Source: Batillaria attramentaria
Lineage: Eukaryota > Mollusca > Gastropoda > Batillariidae
Length of the DNA stretch: 64,000 nt
NCBI GenBank assembly: GCA_018292915.2
Contig: JACVVK020000018.1
Location: 836,001 to 900,000, forward strand
Direction: 5' to 3'
The position numbers were made by a program, and so were the translations under genes. This document shows, piece by piece, positions 1-12,796 of this stretch. The notes below the pieces were generated by a model that worked only from the letters and a program-made list of their open reading frames with translations, was not told where the DNA came from and made no database searches. How positions within the stretch are numbered: the first letter of the stretch is position 1; every line of letters begins with the position of its first letter.

Positions 1-2849
1 AAAGTGGTAAACATTGGACGTAAAACAACTGCAACGACAAAATATAAATATGGTTCTGCACCCCCTTGACCTGCACAATTAAAATATACTCCTAAGACGC
101 AAACAGAAATCTAATGTGCCTAAATGCAGTGTCAGTGATGGAAAACCACAAGACGAACCTACACACTTACCAGAGGGCTGCAACAGACACAAGTTCATCT
201 GTGAATAAATACACATGCAAACATTGAACCTAAAACACAAAATGTGATTTGGATGGAAAACAGATCTAATGACATGGAGTGGAGAACAGCTGAATCATTC
301 GACAGTTCAATGATCCGAAACATTTTGATGATTTGATACTAACAAATGTCAAACTCTGAACATGCATATATATATATATATATATACTTGTCCCTTTTGA
401 AAGACGACCACCAGACAAAATGGAGTGAAGATCTATCACAAAAAAACTGAGCAATACAATGTCAATGATTCTTGCCGACAATGGAAGAGGCCTTATTGCT
501 TGTTTCTATGTTCCCCCAGAACATGCAACTTTCAACAATGAACATGCAAGGCAGACTATATTCTTACACTCACACTAACACGCAAAAAAAAAAAAAAAAA
601 AAAAGTCCTCCATTATCCCTCAGTAAGCTTCGCGCTCTGAGCTTGACATAAAACAAGCAAAATGCCACTACACTGTATCTTCATTAACATCTGCTTAATA
701 ACAATAAACATGTTTGGGAAAAAAGCTGACAAACTCACAATAACAAATAAACCAGCACAAACAGTTACATAACTACTGTTGTGATGTTGCATGTGAATGT
801 GCATGGGATTATAAAGGTCTCGATAAAAAAAAAAAAGAATTGGAGGAAAAAAAAAACGACAACCAAAACTAATTAAGATGTGCATAGAACAAAACCGTTT
901 TGCATTTTACTGTTAACAACTATATATAATCTGGACTCTTCAGCATAGTTATCAAATGCATCCTGGAAACGAAAATGGAGGAAAATGATTGACAGACTTG
1001 TTACAAGAAGGGAAAGGAGAGAGAGGGACATGACCCAGCCGATGTAAATACAGCCAGTTTCTGACAAAAAGGAATGAACTGTTTAAAAAAAAAAAAGGCA
1101 GAAAATGTTCGCCTGTACAAGAACATCTGCCACGTATACTGAATCAAACAATACACAAGTTGGACGTGTGTCACTATCATTCTTCAATCTATGTAAAGTG
1201 TTGTCAGTTTTTAGCTCTCTGTAGACCAATTTGACCACTCAGCACACTATCCCTGATGCAAGCAGCACAACCTAGCAAATTACAAAACCTGAGCAGAAGT
1301 ATATTGCTGTGTGAAGACAAGCATCTGTCGTATGTGTGACAAATAAGAAGGAAAATAAGGAAAAAGGAAACCCTGGCTGCAAAGTGCAGGGGGTAATGGA
1401 CAGCAAAGGAAGACTGAGTACAAACCTATACTTGTAGACATAAGCAGTGCATAAGAATACCAAATAGGAAAATGATCACATACAGGCATGCTCCTGTTTT
1501 CCCTACTTAAAAAAAAAAGACAAAAAGAGAGAACAAGGTTTGCTTCGAGACACACTGACATGTGAGCTAAACAAATGATAAACATACAATGATATTTAAC
1601 CTAAACACTACACAACCGCTCACAACCAAAACTGTGCTGCTTCAGGTAAACTGATCTGCAGAAAAATGTAAGCTACATAACTGAACTGAAGAAGAGGTCT
1701 GTGACTCCATCCATTTATGTTTCACTGATGTAAAACACCTGCAGGTATGCTACAAAATTAAGAGCATTTTGTTCATTATCAGGCAATGCAGAAAATGATT
1801 TCTAGGTCACAAGATAACTTATGTTAAGGGACTGTTTATTGCTACTGAGCATTTGTCGCCAGAGTTAGGATGTAATATTGTAAACAAAGCATGGTGTTTT
1901 TGGAAAGTTTTTTTGTTTTTGTTTTTTCACCCCCTTCTGTTACAGCACACATACAGTGTTGAGTGAGATGACCTATATTCATTTCAATAGAATTGGAAAT
2001 TCTATTTTTCACAACATTTCAGAATTCAGCAAACACAGCAGATGTTGTGACCAGCTACAAGTGAAAATGCACATGTCGGAGAATTGAAAAATAAGCAAAT
2101 CTACTGTCAGTTTGTAAAAATACCTCAGCCTCATGTATCTGTTAAAGACTTAGGTACTTTTACAATTTCACAGTAGAAATGTCTGTACACAAACAGCTGA
2201 GAACAAACAAAACAAAAAACAAAGCAAAAAAAACCCCAAACAAACAGCAAACACAGATGACTGTGTAGATGTTGAGAGAATTACATTCTACACATTTCAC
2301 TGGAGCAGAGACATGAAACCTCCTCTTCACACACCATCTTATCTGCCTTACAGAATGGGGACTCCACAAATGCTGTGAACTACATCACAGAATCAATGTC
2401 CACTAAATGAATTATGTACACAACTGGACAACTAGACAAGTACCGGTAAGTCACAACACTATCAATAAACTGTACACATGGAGAAAATGGCACGACGCAA
2501 ACTATGGAGAGCTCAATCACAGCAGCACACAGGCACACACACACAGAGTCGTAAGATAACCTAACGCCACATTCAGCTCGATCACACGCTCTCCTATGCA
2601 TGAAGACAGCTTTCATAACAAAAGATCTAAGCGAGTGGAAACCAAACACTTTGCATTCAGGTGCTGCAAAAGCACAGAGATCAATTGGGAACACTTTTGG
2701 CTACTCTACAGTTTCCAGAATATTTGCTTCTTAATGGCATGAAACAGCCACACGCTAAAGTCACAACACAAGACTGACCGGCTGTGACAGTTTGGATGCT
2801 AGTTTGCAATCTTGCACCAGCATTTCAATGTTACGTCTATGAAAATGTG

Positions 2850-2850
<1 letters not shown>

Positions 2851-2895
<45 letters not shown>

Positions 2896-2952
2896 TGTGT
2901 GTGTGCACGCGCGTGTGCGTGCACATGTGTGCAAGTGTGTGTGCATGCGTGC

Positions 2953-2993
<41 letters not shown>

Positions 2994-3021
2994 CACATGT
3001 GTGCAAGTGTGTGTGTGTGTG
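2851..3021. repeat. Complex (TG)n microsatellite with CG-containing interruptions
   Basis: Alternating purine-pyrimidine tract of TG steps broken by GCACGCGCG and GCACATG variants. It reads as Cys-Val or Thr-His polymers in several frames on both strands; none of these is a gene. Confidence 0.97.
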
Positions 3022-4529
3022 ACATTTTTCACAAGAGTGTATGGTGAATAACTATCCCTGACAATCTCAGTAAGGATAAAATCTCTTGTGCAGATATCAA
3101 AACTGAGGAGGATCTGCAACTGTAAGACTGCACATGCTCTACTGTCTACGAGAAAATCTACCTACCAAAACACACCAGCCAATGGTTCGCAACTTGTGAA
3201 GCAGAGAAAAAAAACAATCTGACTATCTCGCCAAAGAAATTTACAAAGCTGTGTGAATCTGTACAACTGTCAACAGAAGAAAATGCAACTGTACATCTCA
3301 CCACTGAAACCAGCCTGTGTTACAAATGCATGAATGTCACAAGCACACAATTTCACAACTAATCAGCAACATCTCTCTAATTCCCCCCCCCCCCCCCCCT
3401 TTTTTTTAAATCTTCCAATTCCCAGACAAAGGCAAGCCTGTAACTGATACAGTCATTAAAAATGAGCGCATCGTTACCACAGCCATTGATTTAGCGATAC
3501 ATTTTCTGTGACTCACAGTGTGTGTGTGCGTGCTACCTCCTCAGAAATCCGTGCAAAAATGTACTCTCTGCGAATTCCACAGTCAGGAATTACAATTTAA
3601 TGCTTCCCTTACACAAGGTCCAAACAAAGACAAAGTAGCAGCAGCAATTGTTGCAGGTCAGGCATGCTGATCTGTGACAACAAGGACTAGCAAGAAATCT
3701 CGATCACAGCCAGAGTATATGAAACTTCACAAATTAACAGAGTAAATGCGCCTTATAATGTGCGGGCCATTCACAGCTAGGGCAGTGAATGAATTCCCAT
3801 GCTTAATAGGTGATGTTGCCTTTTATCGTCAGTCTGGGAGAGATAGGAAAGCCTTACTTTGGCCCCCTCACTAATACAGCACATGATTTTATTCAGGAAA
3901 ATTGCCTTAATTCATGCAACCCCGACACAGTTATTGTTGTCGTTTGGAAACTGCAGTAGAAACTGTGCTATGCTTGTAATGAATCATTCAAATACTAAAC
4001 ATTTTGTTTCAGGAATAAATTCAAAAAGAAATATATCTGTCATTTTTTTGTAATTTGGATGAAAGCACACATGAAGAGAGTGATGCTCAGAAAACAAGTG
4101 TGCACTTACAATCTGAGACAAAGGAAATTTTATGCTTTACAGCTATCACTGTAGGATTCATAAACAGCATGATATCTCACAAAAAGCACCGACGCTGACA
4201 AACCCAAGACCAAATTTATAGAAAGTAGTAGGAATTTAGGTGATTTTACTGATTAAAAACTAAAAAGTCTGCTGCAGTAGTTTGGGGTTGGTTTCATTTC
4301 TATCTCTCCTGGACTGCATGACCAGGCATGCAAACAATATATCAAATTAAAGTTTACATCTGTTCTCGTGCACTCCTGCATACATACACAGACAGTTTCA
4401 TCTCTCAAAGTGACTGAAATTACATGTACCAAGAACATTATATTACAATGTACATGGACGTATATACACAGTCTGAAGCACAACAGAAGCTTTCTAGCAT
4501 ACATGCACACACGCATATACACACACGCA

Positions 4530-4538
4530 AACACACAT

Positions 4539-4571
<33 letters not shown>
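4530..4571. repeat. (CA)n microsatellite
   Basis: CA repeat preceded by degenerate CACACG and CATATA steps from about 4500. Confidence 0.95.
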
Positions 4572-4573
<2 letters not shown>

Positions 4574-5862
4574 CAGTATCAATCGACCAAGGCAACCCTT
4601 ACGAGGTCAGAACAGGTTCACAGTTCCAATTCAATCTCAACCTTCACTTCATTTTAGTTTTATGAAATACAGGGGTACAATAACAAATGTCAAACCAGGA
4701 AAAAAAAAAAAAAAAAATGCTGGTAAATACACAATGCAATGACATGTGTTTCTGACAAAATTCACCCCCTTCATACCCAAACACCTGTATGTAATCTCAT
4801 AGCAGCAAGAGATCTAGTAAGAGAAAGGTGAAAATATTTTTCACATTGCACAGCTACCAGTAACTGCCTACATAAATTTCAAAAAGACCATTTACAAAGA
4901 AAAAAAAAAAAACCCACTAAATGTTTCCAGGTACACTCTGTACGTCCCATCAGGATTTCATGTCCAATAATACTGAAAGCTATGGTTATTTCCAAACGCA
5001 TATATTTCTCCATGCTAAATATACAACTTCGCGGGCCCAACACTCCACCCTCAGATACAATCTAAATTATCACACTCAGCTCTTGCAGTTGGATGCCTTG
5101 CTTGAAATAAATATACACCAGTCTGAACACTGCAGGACACTCCACGCATGCGTTACCTTCACGCACCACGGCCACACTTGCACGTAATCTCACATCGGGC
5201 GTAAACCTTGCATACCCAAGCGTGGGCGTCTGCAAAGACAATTTCATGGGTTTTTTTCACCTCTCTGTGTCTGCTCTGTCTCTCTCTCTCTGTCTGCCCT
5301 TTCTCTCTCTTTCTTTCAGTCGCTCGCTCTCCAAAAAACCCCCCAAAATATGCACATCTGCACGTGTGAAAAAAAAAAAAGGAAAAAAAAAAGGGGGAAA
5401 AAGTCTGTTTCTGATTTCGAAATAGGATTGGAAGGCTGCATTAAATGAAAGCTTCCCCTCCCCCCCCCCCCCCCATACCTTTTTCTTTTTCCCATGGAGG
5501 TATTCTTACCCTTGCACTAAGTCAAACACTTCTCTAGATGCACAACATGGGCCAGGGGAAGCAACCATGTGATATGAGTGATCCCCCAGGCTAATATTTC
5601 TTGATTCTGTTCCTTTCAACCTTGGAAAGTTCAGGGTCAGCACAAAAGAACTGTAGAAACAGACTTCCCTTTTTCGCCTAACCTTACTCGCATCCACGCC
5701 TCCAACACCAAAGCATTCACACCAACACAACATGATTTGCTTAATGCAGTATGTAACAACTAGCTCTCCTCCTGTACAAAGGAAGAGACGCCTGAAAACA
5801 AGGAAAGGGAGGAGCAGCATCTACAGCAACAAGTTTCAACAACAACAACGGCCGGACTGAGT

Positions 5863-7466
5863 TTACTTGAACTCGAACCCGTTATGGAGATCACGTAGAT
5901 GAGGCGCGGGGCCCGCCCGTGACGGCCTGGAGCACTTGCGAGCCAGGTCTGTGTACGACCCCCCGTGAAGGAAGCAGACAAGCACGACGGTCATGTTGTC
6001 GCAGCCGAGACCCCCCATCTGACAGTCGGGTGCCAGGCAACGCATCATGAGCTCCTCACAGATCTGTCAAATGGAACAAAGCATTTAGAAATAGTGAGAC
6101 TGAACCTACAACTCCAGACACACATGGTCAACGCGATCAAAGTATGAACACGGCGCTGAAAGAAACTGACAGTAGAGAGACAGGCCATCTGTGATCCCAA
6201 GTCACAATATGTATCAATATGTCAATTTTACATTAAATTTTGTTTCATCACTTGCTCTAGCCAGTAAATTATGATTTCTTTGCTTGGGTCTGAGAGGTGC
6301 AGATTAAAATTTCTTGTCCAAAAAAAATACCATTCTACAAAAAGCATCAATCTAAAACAAGACTGTCCTACTCCTAGCAAAGGAACCAAAGTGGGTCTTG
6401 CTAAACTGACAATAATCGGTCCACAGCATAGGAGATTTTATTTAAATTTATTGTCCCCAAAAGAAATTTAAAAATCTCATCTTCCATCTTGTATTACATT
6501 CAAATGTTGGAGAACACCCGTGCACATACAAAGAAACAAACCAAAAAGAACAGGATTACTCAATAAGGCTAACACAACTCTACCATGAAATCTTGAAATA
6601 TGGAAATAAAATGAAATAAGATATACAGACCACATCTGGTTCCATCCGTTGAGCGATGCGAGCACGCACAAACTCAACCACCTCCTGATTGGTCAACACA
6701 TCCCAGATGCCGTCGCATGCCAGGATGACAAACTCATGATCTGGGGTGATGGGTTTCTCTATGACGTCAGGGTATGCTGCACATCAGGTAAAGAAGACAC
6801 AAATAATTTTCACTTTTAAGTTTTGGTTAGCATCGGTAGTCAGTCCCTCCCACCATAAAACAGACAACTGGTGTATGCATTGACACACTCATGACTGTTA
6901 ACCGCGGTTCCAGTGACGGCACGCGAAACGCTTGCCCACTGATCACTGTGATCCCAGTTTAACCCTATTAGCTTGTTTTAGCATAAGACAACCGAGATCG
7001 CGGTGATCAGTACAGGCACGCGCTTCGCAGGCCAGGACCGGGATAGCAGTGACCAGAAGAATGTGAGCATCAAACAGTCTGCGCACATTATGTGATTTGA
7101 CGACAAGTGGACTGTGTTAATTTTGCCTGAAGATTTCAGTCAAGTGTATTATGTTGTCAGTCTTTCTGATATTTTTATTTAACTAGCACATACGAATGGC
7201 CAGTATGCTGAGGAATGCAAGGTAAAAATCAGCCAGCAGTGAGTGAGTTAACCATAAGTGCAGTATTCTTGTCTCAAGCTATACCTGTGACAATCTGCTC
7301 CTCAGCACGTTTCTTCTCGTTCTTTTTGAAGACAAAATCTCCAAGAGCTCTGGACAATGCCAAGTTGCCTGTAACAAAACAAAATTACACTCTGAGCACA
7401 CCATCACCATGACAAAAAAACAAAATATATATACAAAACAAGAACAAACAAAATTCAAAACAGTCT

Positions 7467-7504
<38 letters not shown>

Positions 7505-8987
7505 GCAGGGGGGAGGGGTTGCATGTCTGTGAAACTGTGATAAGCTCATGATTATGCAGAAGACACATTTGGTCGAAAGAACAAAAACAAACACAAAACA
7601 GCAACAACCCCTCCCCCCAAAAACAACAACAACAAAAAACCCAAACAAACACACACACACACACACACACTGAAAAAAAAAACACACCCACACCAACCCC
7701 AAAACAAACATACAAAAATCCAACCACAAAAACCCCTCCCTTGAATATTTTCATAAATATAGAAGCTCAGAGCTCTCGAGACTTTCCTAATGATGCATAC
7801 TGAACATGCATACCATTTACTCTGTTGAACTCTACCCATCCCCCAGCGGCAATGATGCGCCGTGATTCAACCTCGTTGCTGGGCTTGTGGTCGAAGGACA
7901 GCTGTTCTACTTCTCCTGAAACACTGGCCACTGCTCGCGAGTCTCCAACGTTGCCCTGGAGAAAGAAAATCCAGTGGACACACTGTTAGTGACAGCACTT
8001 TTCAAACAGAACATAATGCAAATGAGAACACGACACTATAATTACTGAAGAAAACAAGAAACTGCTGTACTTGTTTTGGAGACTAAAACACGGAACCCTG
8101 CACTACATGTTGTAATGTAGAAACAAGAACTTTTTTCCTGAAACCCCATGAAAATAATTAAACTCTGTTACCCAGCACTAACAGTTTCAACAGCAAAAAC
8201 GATTTCTGAATTTCAATCTACCCACATCCATGAAGAGACTGAAAAAAGTAAATGAAGCTAAGAAGACACTGAATGTAATGCGACGTGTCAAGTGTATTAG
8301 AAACCGAATACTTACACAGTACATTTTTCCATCTTTAAGCAGGACTACTACAGCTGTGGTGCCAGCCAGGTCATCTTTCAACGAGTCATCTGAATAAAAG
8401 CGAAAGCAATCGGATGCCTCAAACCAAAACAATCTTCTAAGTAAACAGAAAAAAAAAACCCACTGTAGTGTAATGCTCTGATAGTCTGACAATACTATGT
8501 ATGTATATATATGCCGTTTTTGTTTTAGTAAGTATTGCATTTGTGTGTGAGCGTGTGTGCATGCGCGCTTGTGTGCATGTGTGTGCTTATGCGCGCTTGC
8601 TTTCCCCTAACATACCTATACATGTATATATATCTGAAGACTCATCTCTTCAGTGCATCACTCCATTGATTATCTGCATTTTTGTGTGTTTTTGCCATCT
8701 GGGTGGAGCTGTGTCTATAAGAAGTATTCATCATCACTATCATCATACCTTTCATCATTTCCTCATCAAGGCCTAGGAACCCCTGTCTGATGGCTTCACT
8801 GATGTTTCCCCTGTCTGCAACATGCAAACAACTTCAAATGGCCCAAACGTTTTGACAAATCCTATTCCAAAGTCAAATGGAGTTTGATAAAAAAAAAAAA
8901 TCAATTCTATTTAGCATAGTTCTTTTCAGAAGACTATTTTGCACCAGGGAAGTAAAAATCAAAGCTTTGGATACCAGTGGTATGGTG

Positions 8988-9025
<38 letters not shown>

Positions 9026-9902
9026 GGTAAAGGAAAAACTGAATCAAAAGACAGGATGTGCCATCGCAAAACATCTGACAAAAACTGGAGAGTTTCATGG
9101 AAACGTTTTTGCTAAACTGACCACAAAGAAAGTAACAAAACGACACCTCACCCCCCCCCCCCCCCCCAAAACAAGGAAAAAAAAAAAAAAGAGAAGGAAA
9201 ATGAGTATGCATATATACTGTACTACTATACATATGTGTCCTGACAAACCAGACCAAGCACAAGCACTGTAAACCAACTCACTGTAAGCTGACTGGGAGA
9301 CAACCTTCTTGTGAAGGTTGTTGCCTGCATAGTGAGCCACCTTCACACCTGGCAACAGAAAAACCATGTCAACGCACAATACAATGTCAGCTGGTGCAGC
9401 AACACATGTGCTGGCTGTCACAGCACTAGCCTTGAAACAGGAAACTGAGACGCAAAAAAAAAAGTGTATGCAGTCGAAAGGGAGAATGGGACACAACAGG
9501 AAGGAAGTACACTCTATTGTTCTCGTTGTAAGAAAGGCAAGACAGAATTAGCATCATACAATGAGATATATGCTGAATCATTCAGCTTTCATAATACCAT
9601 ATAATAATTAAAAAATTATTAATAATAAATGAATAATAATAATAATTTGAAATTAATAATAAATGGTAACAATCAACGCATTAATATACATAGGCCCTTC
9701 ATTCCCATTACTTGGCCCAAAGCGCTGCAAACTGCACCCAAAACACACGCTCATGTAAATCACATGCATTCTCTCACACAACTGGACATCAAAACTTTAC
9801 AATCACAGAATCATTTGATAGTTACATGAAGAACAGTTCAGACAGATTTAGTCCTCCCTGGTGATGGGTGTGGGTTTGGGATGAAGGAACAACCTGAGAA
9901 AT

Positions 9903-9934
<32 letters not shown>

Positions 9935-10595
9935 TAGAAAATGCTGTTTACCTCCATGACCGTCAAATACGCCAAAGAAGCTGGCATCTTTGTCACCGGG
10001 GAGACTGAGAAGGTGTGTGTGGGCGTCTTCCATATCTGAGGCGGCTCAGGAAAAAAAGCTCAAAGAATATTCACCGATATTCACATTTGGACTGGCAGGA
10101 GACACTGCCACTCTAGCCATTACAAATTCTAGCTGTAGAATATATATATATTGCAACAGACAATAACTATTGTATAGGCGCTTTGTCCAACTGCTTGGTT
10201 CAAAGCACAATGTACTGAACCCTACCATTCACTCACACATTTGACATCAACACATTACAATCACGTTGTGCAAAGGGTCTGCTCTGCCATTCAAATTCTG
10301 GAATTAATAATTGCTTGCTTTTTTTTCATCATTTTATTTCATGGGCTAAACATTCTGAAGCAGAGGGGCAGATATGGAAAGAACCCCAGATAACTGGCCT
10401 GAATGAACAGTCCCACATACGAGAGCCATTGAGGTGAAGAATCTGCTGAATACACAAGAAGACAGCAAACAGAACTCTGACTCTAAGGATACTGATTCGC
10501 CATCCTTGCATGCAGGAGGATCCGACCTTGACCTGACTGTTCTCACATTTGAAGGAGTCTTTTGTGGTGACCGGTTCTGACAATGTCTGCCCCAT
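5863..10595 (-). CDS. PP2C-type (PPM family) Ser/Thr protein phosphatase, 9 coding exons, 321 aa
   Basis: Metal-dependent phosphatase that removes phosphate from Ser/Thr residues, expected in cytosol or nucleus. Coding exons, in transcript order: 10493-10595, 9952-10035, 9283-9348, 8749-8814, 8316-8389, 7814-7955, 7285-7368, 6631-6776, 5863-6063. All junctions are GT-AG and the phases join without a frame break. The start MGQTLSEPVTTK and VGSSCMQGWRINMEDAHTH closely match the C. elegans T23F11.1 / yeast PTC2-PTC3 type. Metal and phosphate-site motifs are all present: R33 and E37-D38, D59-GHGG, GTTAVVVLL, G-D136-SR, LALSRALGD189, AC-D228-GIWD, GC-D277-NMT. The tail after about residue 290 is short and divergent. 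Exon 8 has two in-phase donors (ending at 6631 or 6634); 6631 gives MEPDVICEEL, which fits the family length. An acceptor (TTTCAG) lies 2 nt before the ATG, so the 5' UTR is split. The family and the exon structure are near certain; the one-to-one orthologue is not. Confidence 0.95.
7470..7672. repeat. Two (CA)n tracts in phosphatase intron 6
   Basis: CA tracts at about 7470-7501 and 7648-7670, joined by A- and C-rich low-complexity sequence, between coding exons 6 and 7 of the phosphatase gene. Confidence 0.9.
8991..9022. repeat. Poly(A) tract in phosphatase intron 3
   Basis: Uninterrupted run of about 32 A residues between coding exons 3 and 4. Further short C and A runs occur at 9150-9190. 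It may be the tail of an old retroposon, but no body was recognised beside it. Confidence 0.9.
9690..9825. repeat. Dispersed repeat, copy 1 of the AGGCGCTTT-type family
   Basis: Shares an order of motifs with 10140-10310 and 37725-37930: a leading ATAATAAT-like microsatellite, TATA.AGGC, CTTGGCCCAAAGC, then CACACA..TGGACATCAA and a TTACAATCA end. Three copies in one window imply a dispersed SINE-like family. No tRNA-type promoter boxes were recognised. Confidence 0.6.
10140..10310. repeat. Dispersed repeat, copy 2 of the AGGCGCTTT-type family
   Basis: Runs from TATATATATT through ATAGGCGCTTTGTCCAACT, CTTGGTTCAAAGCACAATG and TTTGACATCAACACATTACA to TCTGCTCTGCCATTCAAAT. The same order of blocks is found at 37725-37930. 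This copy lies in phosphatase intron 1. Confidence 0.6.
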
Positions 10596-12017
10596 ACCTG
10601 AAACAGCAAAGAAATATAACATTCACAAATGACAGAAATTTACAATAGTGCAGGAACATATATGCACAACAAAAATGAAAGCGCTAAATCAGTGACACAC
10701 TATAGAATTTTGGCATGACTTGATTCTAAGAACTGTTTGGAAGAAATATAGATCCACAGAGGCAGCGTGATATGCGGAGTTACTTTCAAATTGTGATTAC
10801 TCCAAAATTGCATGAAGAAGTTGTACTTGCAGCTGCATGACAAAGAATTTAAAATTTAGCACGCCGCAAAAATTGTGTAGGTGCGAGCTGCCCATCATGC
10901 ATTTCATGCACGTGGGCTATTGCCACAGAGGAACTGACTGTGGTGTCTGGAAGTCTGTACTGAAAATATCTACCTGCCATGGGTTTCAAATTTCTGTGTA
11001 TCTGATTCAAAGAGCTCAATAAGACTAAAAGACATGTGACAGCATCACACCTACACTACAGTGCTTATAAATTTTATGTGTGATATATAATTATACACTC
11101 CACAAAGACAGAAATGATTTTCTGAATGGAAGTGCCTGAGAACTTCTGCTCATTCTGGCTAGAGCAGGACTTAAAATAGTATAACATTGTGCATAAAATA
11201 AAATAGTAGCTTGCTTAGTCAGCTATACAGCAATACTATACTTTGGAGTGAGAACTGTAGACAAGTATCATTCCTATCAATCACAGTGGTATATGGTATG
11301 GTATGGTATGGTAGACTTCTCCTCGGCGCACATATCCATCTCTGCTGAAATGCTCACGGCGCCGCAGGGCTGGAGGACGAAGCAGTGAAAGCCTGCTGCC
11401 GCTAAGCGCTACTTTATGTGCAAACCTCCACCCTGCTATTCACTCTGGTGGGCGCGACAGTATTTCTGTTTACCACAGTGCCAGAGAAGACCAAGGAAAC
11501 AGCGGTTCCCAATCGACCCAAGGGAGACTGTCAGTGTCCTCCCATCAGTCCTTTTCTTGTAAACAGATAGGTCCACTTTGAAATCCAACAGAGACTGAGT
11601 TGCAGCTGTTCTGTTTGCCAAGGCTTTCAAGGTTCTGTGCCTAGTAATACTGGTACATCTGTGCACAATGTTTTAACATAAACTAGCAAGTGCACAGCAG
11701 TGATCACAAGACTGTAGACTGCTGTGGTACAAAGTAAAAAACAAGACAACAGATCACAGATATGTCGTAGCATATCACGTGTGCTTTTTCAGGGGGCTAG
11801 TGCTTATGAGCACAACAGTCAACACAGAAACTGATAGACATACTGTTGCACGAGCCATGTCTTATCAGAACCACTAGACCTATTCTGTCTTGTCATGGGC
11901 TACTCTTTATCTGTTGAAGGCCCTGTGAAATTCATATTTTATCTCAGACTCTTTCCAGGTCTAAAAAAAAAAACAAAAAAAAACAAAAAAACGACGAAGC
12001 TCACAAACCAAATATTT

Positions 12018-12023
12018 ACCCCC

Positions 12024-12054
<31 letters not shown>

Positions 12055-12062
12055 AAAAAAAA
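12018..12062. repeat. Poly(C)-poly(A) low-complexity tract
   Basis: A run of about 25 C is followed directly by about 20 A, with A/C-rich sequence on the left. Homopolymer lengths here are likely to be assembly-sensitive. Confidence 0.9.
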
Positions 12063-12194
12063 AATAAAAAAAATCAGAGAACATGACAGCAGTTGGCCAT
12101 GCCGTATGAAAATTTTTGTTTTACACATTAGCCAATGGTAAAAAATAGAAAAAGACAAAAAGCTGCTGCTGTTGATAAGAAGGCTTCATATTTT

Positions 12195-12197
<3 letters not shown>

Positions 12198-12252
<55 letters not shown>
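12198..12252. repeat. (GT)n microsatellite
   Basis: Uninterrupted GT repeat of about 27 units. Confidence 0.97.
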
Positions 12253-12254
<2 letters not shown>

Positions 12255-12796
12255 AATGCCGCCTTCGCAAGCTTCCCAAGCTGTTTGCACAGCTACTTTG
12301 CTACATATATGTAAACGTTATGAGGAACACAGGGTAACTGACTGTAAATTATAATGTAAATCGTTTATTCTGTAACATCTGTTGCAGGTGGGCACAGCAG
12401 CTCAACCAGCCAAACTGGTAAGGAGTGCACAGCTGTGCATGCCTCAAATACATAACATTTTGTGTAGGGCATTAATGGTGATTAAATTTCTTTAGCCTGA
12501 ATCAATGAAGATACATGCCATACAACTACTGCAAGGCTTCCTTCTAATCTGAAGAGAACTGCAGACAGTAGCTCTCTAGGTGCCATAAATTGGACCTCCA
12601 TATATATATATATATATGGTCAAGAGTACAGAGTTGAGTCTAGTGAGTGTGACATGAGTACCCAGTTTTCAGCAAAGTGATAAACAAACTATTTTATATG
12701 AATTTGGTGTGTCTTGTCATGAGCAATCTTCACCGTATCTGATTTTCTCATACAAGTTGTCGATTGCCCGTATTTGAAGAAATAAGTTGTGAGTTT

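Larger units (their letters stand above)
1..5862. other. 3' flank of the phosphatase gene; no coding gene recognised
   Basis: This A-rich stretch (plus strand) holds no recognisable coding region. Part of it is probably the phosphatase 3' UTR, read on the minus strand; minus-strand AATAAA signals occur near 3887 and 1826 but neither can be chosen from sequence alone. It contains CA/GT tracts (2851-3021, 4530-4571) and several short homopolymers. Small open frames here translate the tracts or end at once and show no family motif. Confidence 0.5.
10660..12790. other. Upstream flank or 5' UTR intron of the phosphatase gene; no gene recognised
   Basis: No coding exon was recognised. The stretch holds a short (GGTAT)n-like run near 11285-11312, an unassigned moderately GC-rich block at 11330-11680, a poly(C)/poly(A) tract (about 12018-12062) and a (GT)n tract (12198-12252). 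Confidence 0.4.

Noticed and set aside
2761..3119. Long open frames rich in Thr-His or Cys-Val
   Set aside because: They are translations of the CA/GT tract and recur wherever such tracts occur (also at 25132, 38222, 42327, 46526-47490 and 63744).
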